Source: Bacillus pseudomycoides DSM 12442
GTDB lineage: Bacteria > Bacillota > Bacilli > Bacillales > Bacillaceae_G
Direction of reading: 5' to 3'
Assembly (NCBI RefSeq): GCF_000161455.1
Contig: NZ_CM000745.1
Location: 5,514,369 to 5,519,908 of the forward strand
Length of the DNA stretch: 5,540 bases
Shown: positions 4,900 to 5,540 of the stretch, one piece after another
Layout: every line of letters begins with the position of its first letter
How positions within the stretch are numbered: position 1 is the stretch's first letter
Made by a program: the position numbers and the translations under genes
Notes under the pieces: model-generated
Databases searched by the model: none
Seen by the model: the letters and a program-made list of their open reading frames with translations, nothing else
Told to the model about the DNA's origin: nothing

Positions 4900-4960
4900 A
4901 CCTAATCCAATATGAAAATAGAAGTTAGGTCAATTACACTTGAAGTATTTTCTTTATAAT
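4900..4960 (+). promoter_or_regulatory. Likely promoter region of the lipoprotein gene
   Basis: A perfect TATAAT lies at 4955-4960, but the -35 is poor (TTACAC at 4934-4939, spacing 15 bp). An inverted repeat ACCTAA (4900-4905) and TTAGGT (4925-4930), spaced by 19 nt, sits just upstream and could be an operator. The leader would be about 50 bases. The weak -35 suggests activation or another sigma factor. Confidence 0.35.
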
Positions 4961-5016
4961 CTAGGCTCAGATACGATTCAAATATATAACAAGGAATCAC
5001 TGGAAAGGAGATTGGG

Positions 5017-5540
5017 ATGAAAAAAGGAAAAGGATTATTGTTACCTCTTTTATTAGCCACTTTATTAAGTGCCTGTCAACAGAACGATAAAGAAGAAGCA
5101 AAAAGTGAAGAATCAAAAGTTATGGACACTATTATGGAAACGGTAGATGAAAAGGACTTCCTTAGTGCCTCCATGAGCGATACACCAAGAACAGTAGACC
5201 TAGAAATAGCTGATACTGTAAATACAAGTAAGGTAAAAAAAGAGATTAACACTAAACTAAAGAATCAAGATATTAGACCATATACTATTAATGTTAGCCA
5301 AAGAAATATGGATATCGTAAAAATAGAGAATAGATGGGACATGATCTACAGTTATATTCTTGAAGAATTGTTCCATAAAAAAGAATACAAAGGTTTTTCA
5401 ATGCGGGCTTATATAGAACTGAACCAACCTATTCCGTTTGCTATATATACCCCTATAAATAGTACTGATGCAGGGGCTAAAGAATTTGGAAAGAAGATTG
5501 AGAAAGAAATTGATAATTTACTTAAAACACCGCAAGCACG
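5017..5540 (+). CDS. Secreted lipoprotein of unknown function (3' end outside window)
   Basis: The ATG at 5017-5019 follows AAAGGAG (5004-5010) by six bases. The product starts with a lipoprotein signal: KKGKG, a leucine-rich core, and lipobox LSAC with C20 as the lipidated residue. The mature protein should be anchored to the outer face of the membrane by Lgt and Lsp processing. An acidic, lysine-rich linker (about 21-35) leads into a mixed domain with TVDLEIADTVNTSKVKKEIN, RPYTINVSQRN, WDMIYSYILEELFHKKEYKG and AKEFGKKIEKEIDNLL. From memory this resembles the Bacillus DUF4030 lipoproteins, but I could not check it. At least 174 codons lie in the window and the frame is still open at the edge. 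Nothing links it to the recombinases: it has its own upstream gap of 164 bases. Confidence 0.82.
   Translation, partial: MKKGKGLLLPLLLATLLSACQQNDKEEAKSEESKVMDTIMETVDEKDFLSASMSDTPRTVDLEIADTVNTSKVKKEINTKLKNQDIRPYTINVSQRNMDIVKIENRWDMIYSYILEELFHKKEYKGFSMRAYIELNQPIPFAIYTPINSTDAGAKEFGKKIEKEIDNLLKTPQA

Overview
The window looks like an accessory stretch, most likely plasmid or island DNA, of a low-GC Gram-positive bacterium of the Bacillus cereus/thuringiensis type. The sequence is strongly AT-rich. Ribosome binding sites are of the GGAGG/AAAGGAG kind, promoters are sigma-A-like, and there is a decayed IS6/IS240-type insertion sequence and a Bacillus-style lipoprotein. Assignment to this group is an inference from these signs and from remembered protein families; no search was run.

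Layout, left to right. Bases 1 to about 650 hold no convincing gene, only small repeats, a PerR/Fur-like box and one very short open frame. Bases 662-1086 are the wreck of an IS6-family element on the minus strand. It keeps one terminal inverted repeat and a transposase pseudogene with frameshifts, stops and a lost catalytic aspartate. Ten bases beyond the IS end lies the stop codon of a minus-strand, 409-residue AraC-family regulator (1097-2326). Its promoter is clear, and two identical 19-bp direct repeats exactly 40 bp apart start at its -35 box. A 22-codon frame (2638-2706) and a minus-strand, 190-residue tyrosine recombinase (2724-3296) follow. The recombinase has a good extended -10 promoter and a terminator built around its stop codon.

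The 423-bp gap between the two recombinases (3297-3719) is full of structure: a perfect 19-bp palindrome with a 6-nt centre, a plus-strand terminator behind a possible short RNA, and a 10-bp inverted repeat lying on the promoter of the next gene. That gene (3720-4664) encodes a full-length, 314-residue XerC/D-like protein. It aligns without gaps to XerD around the active-site boxes but has lost four of the six active-site residues. A 55-codon gene follows 20 bases later, probably in the same operon. The window ends inside a gene for a secreted lipoprotein (from 5017).

The most interesting unit is the divergent pair of recombinases: one short and catalytically complete, the other full-length but catalytically degenerate. 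Palindromes lie between them and a small cotranscribed protein follows. They could form a two-part recombination or inversion system, or the degenerate member could have become a DNA-binding regulator or site-organising protein. The sequence alone cannot decide between these.
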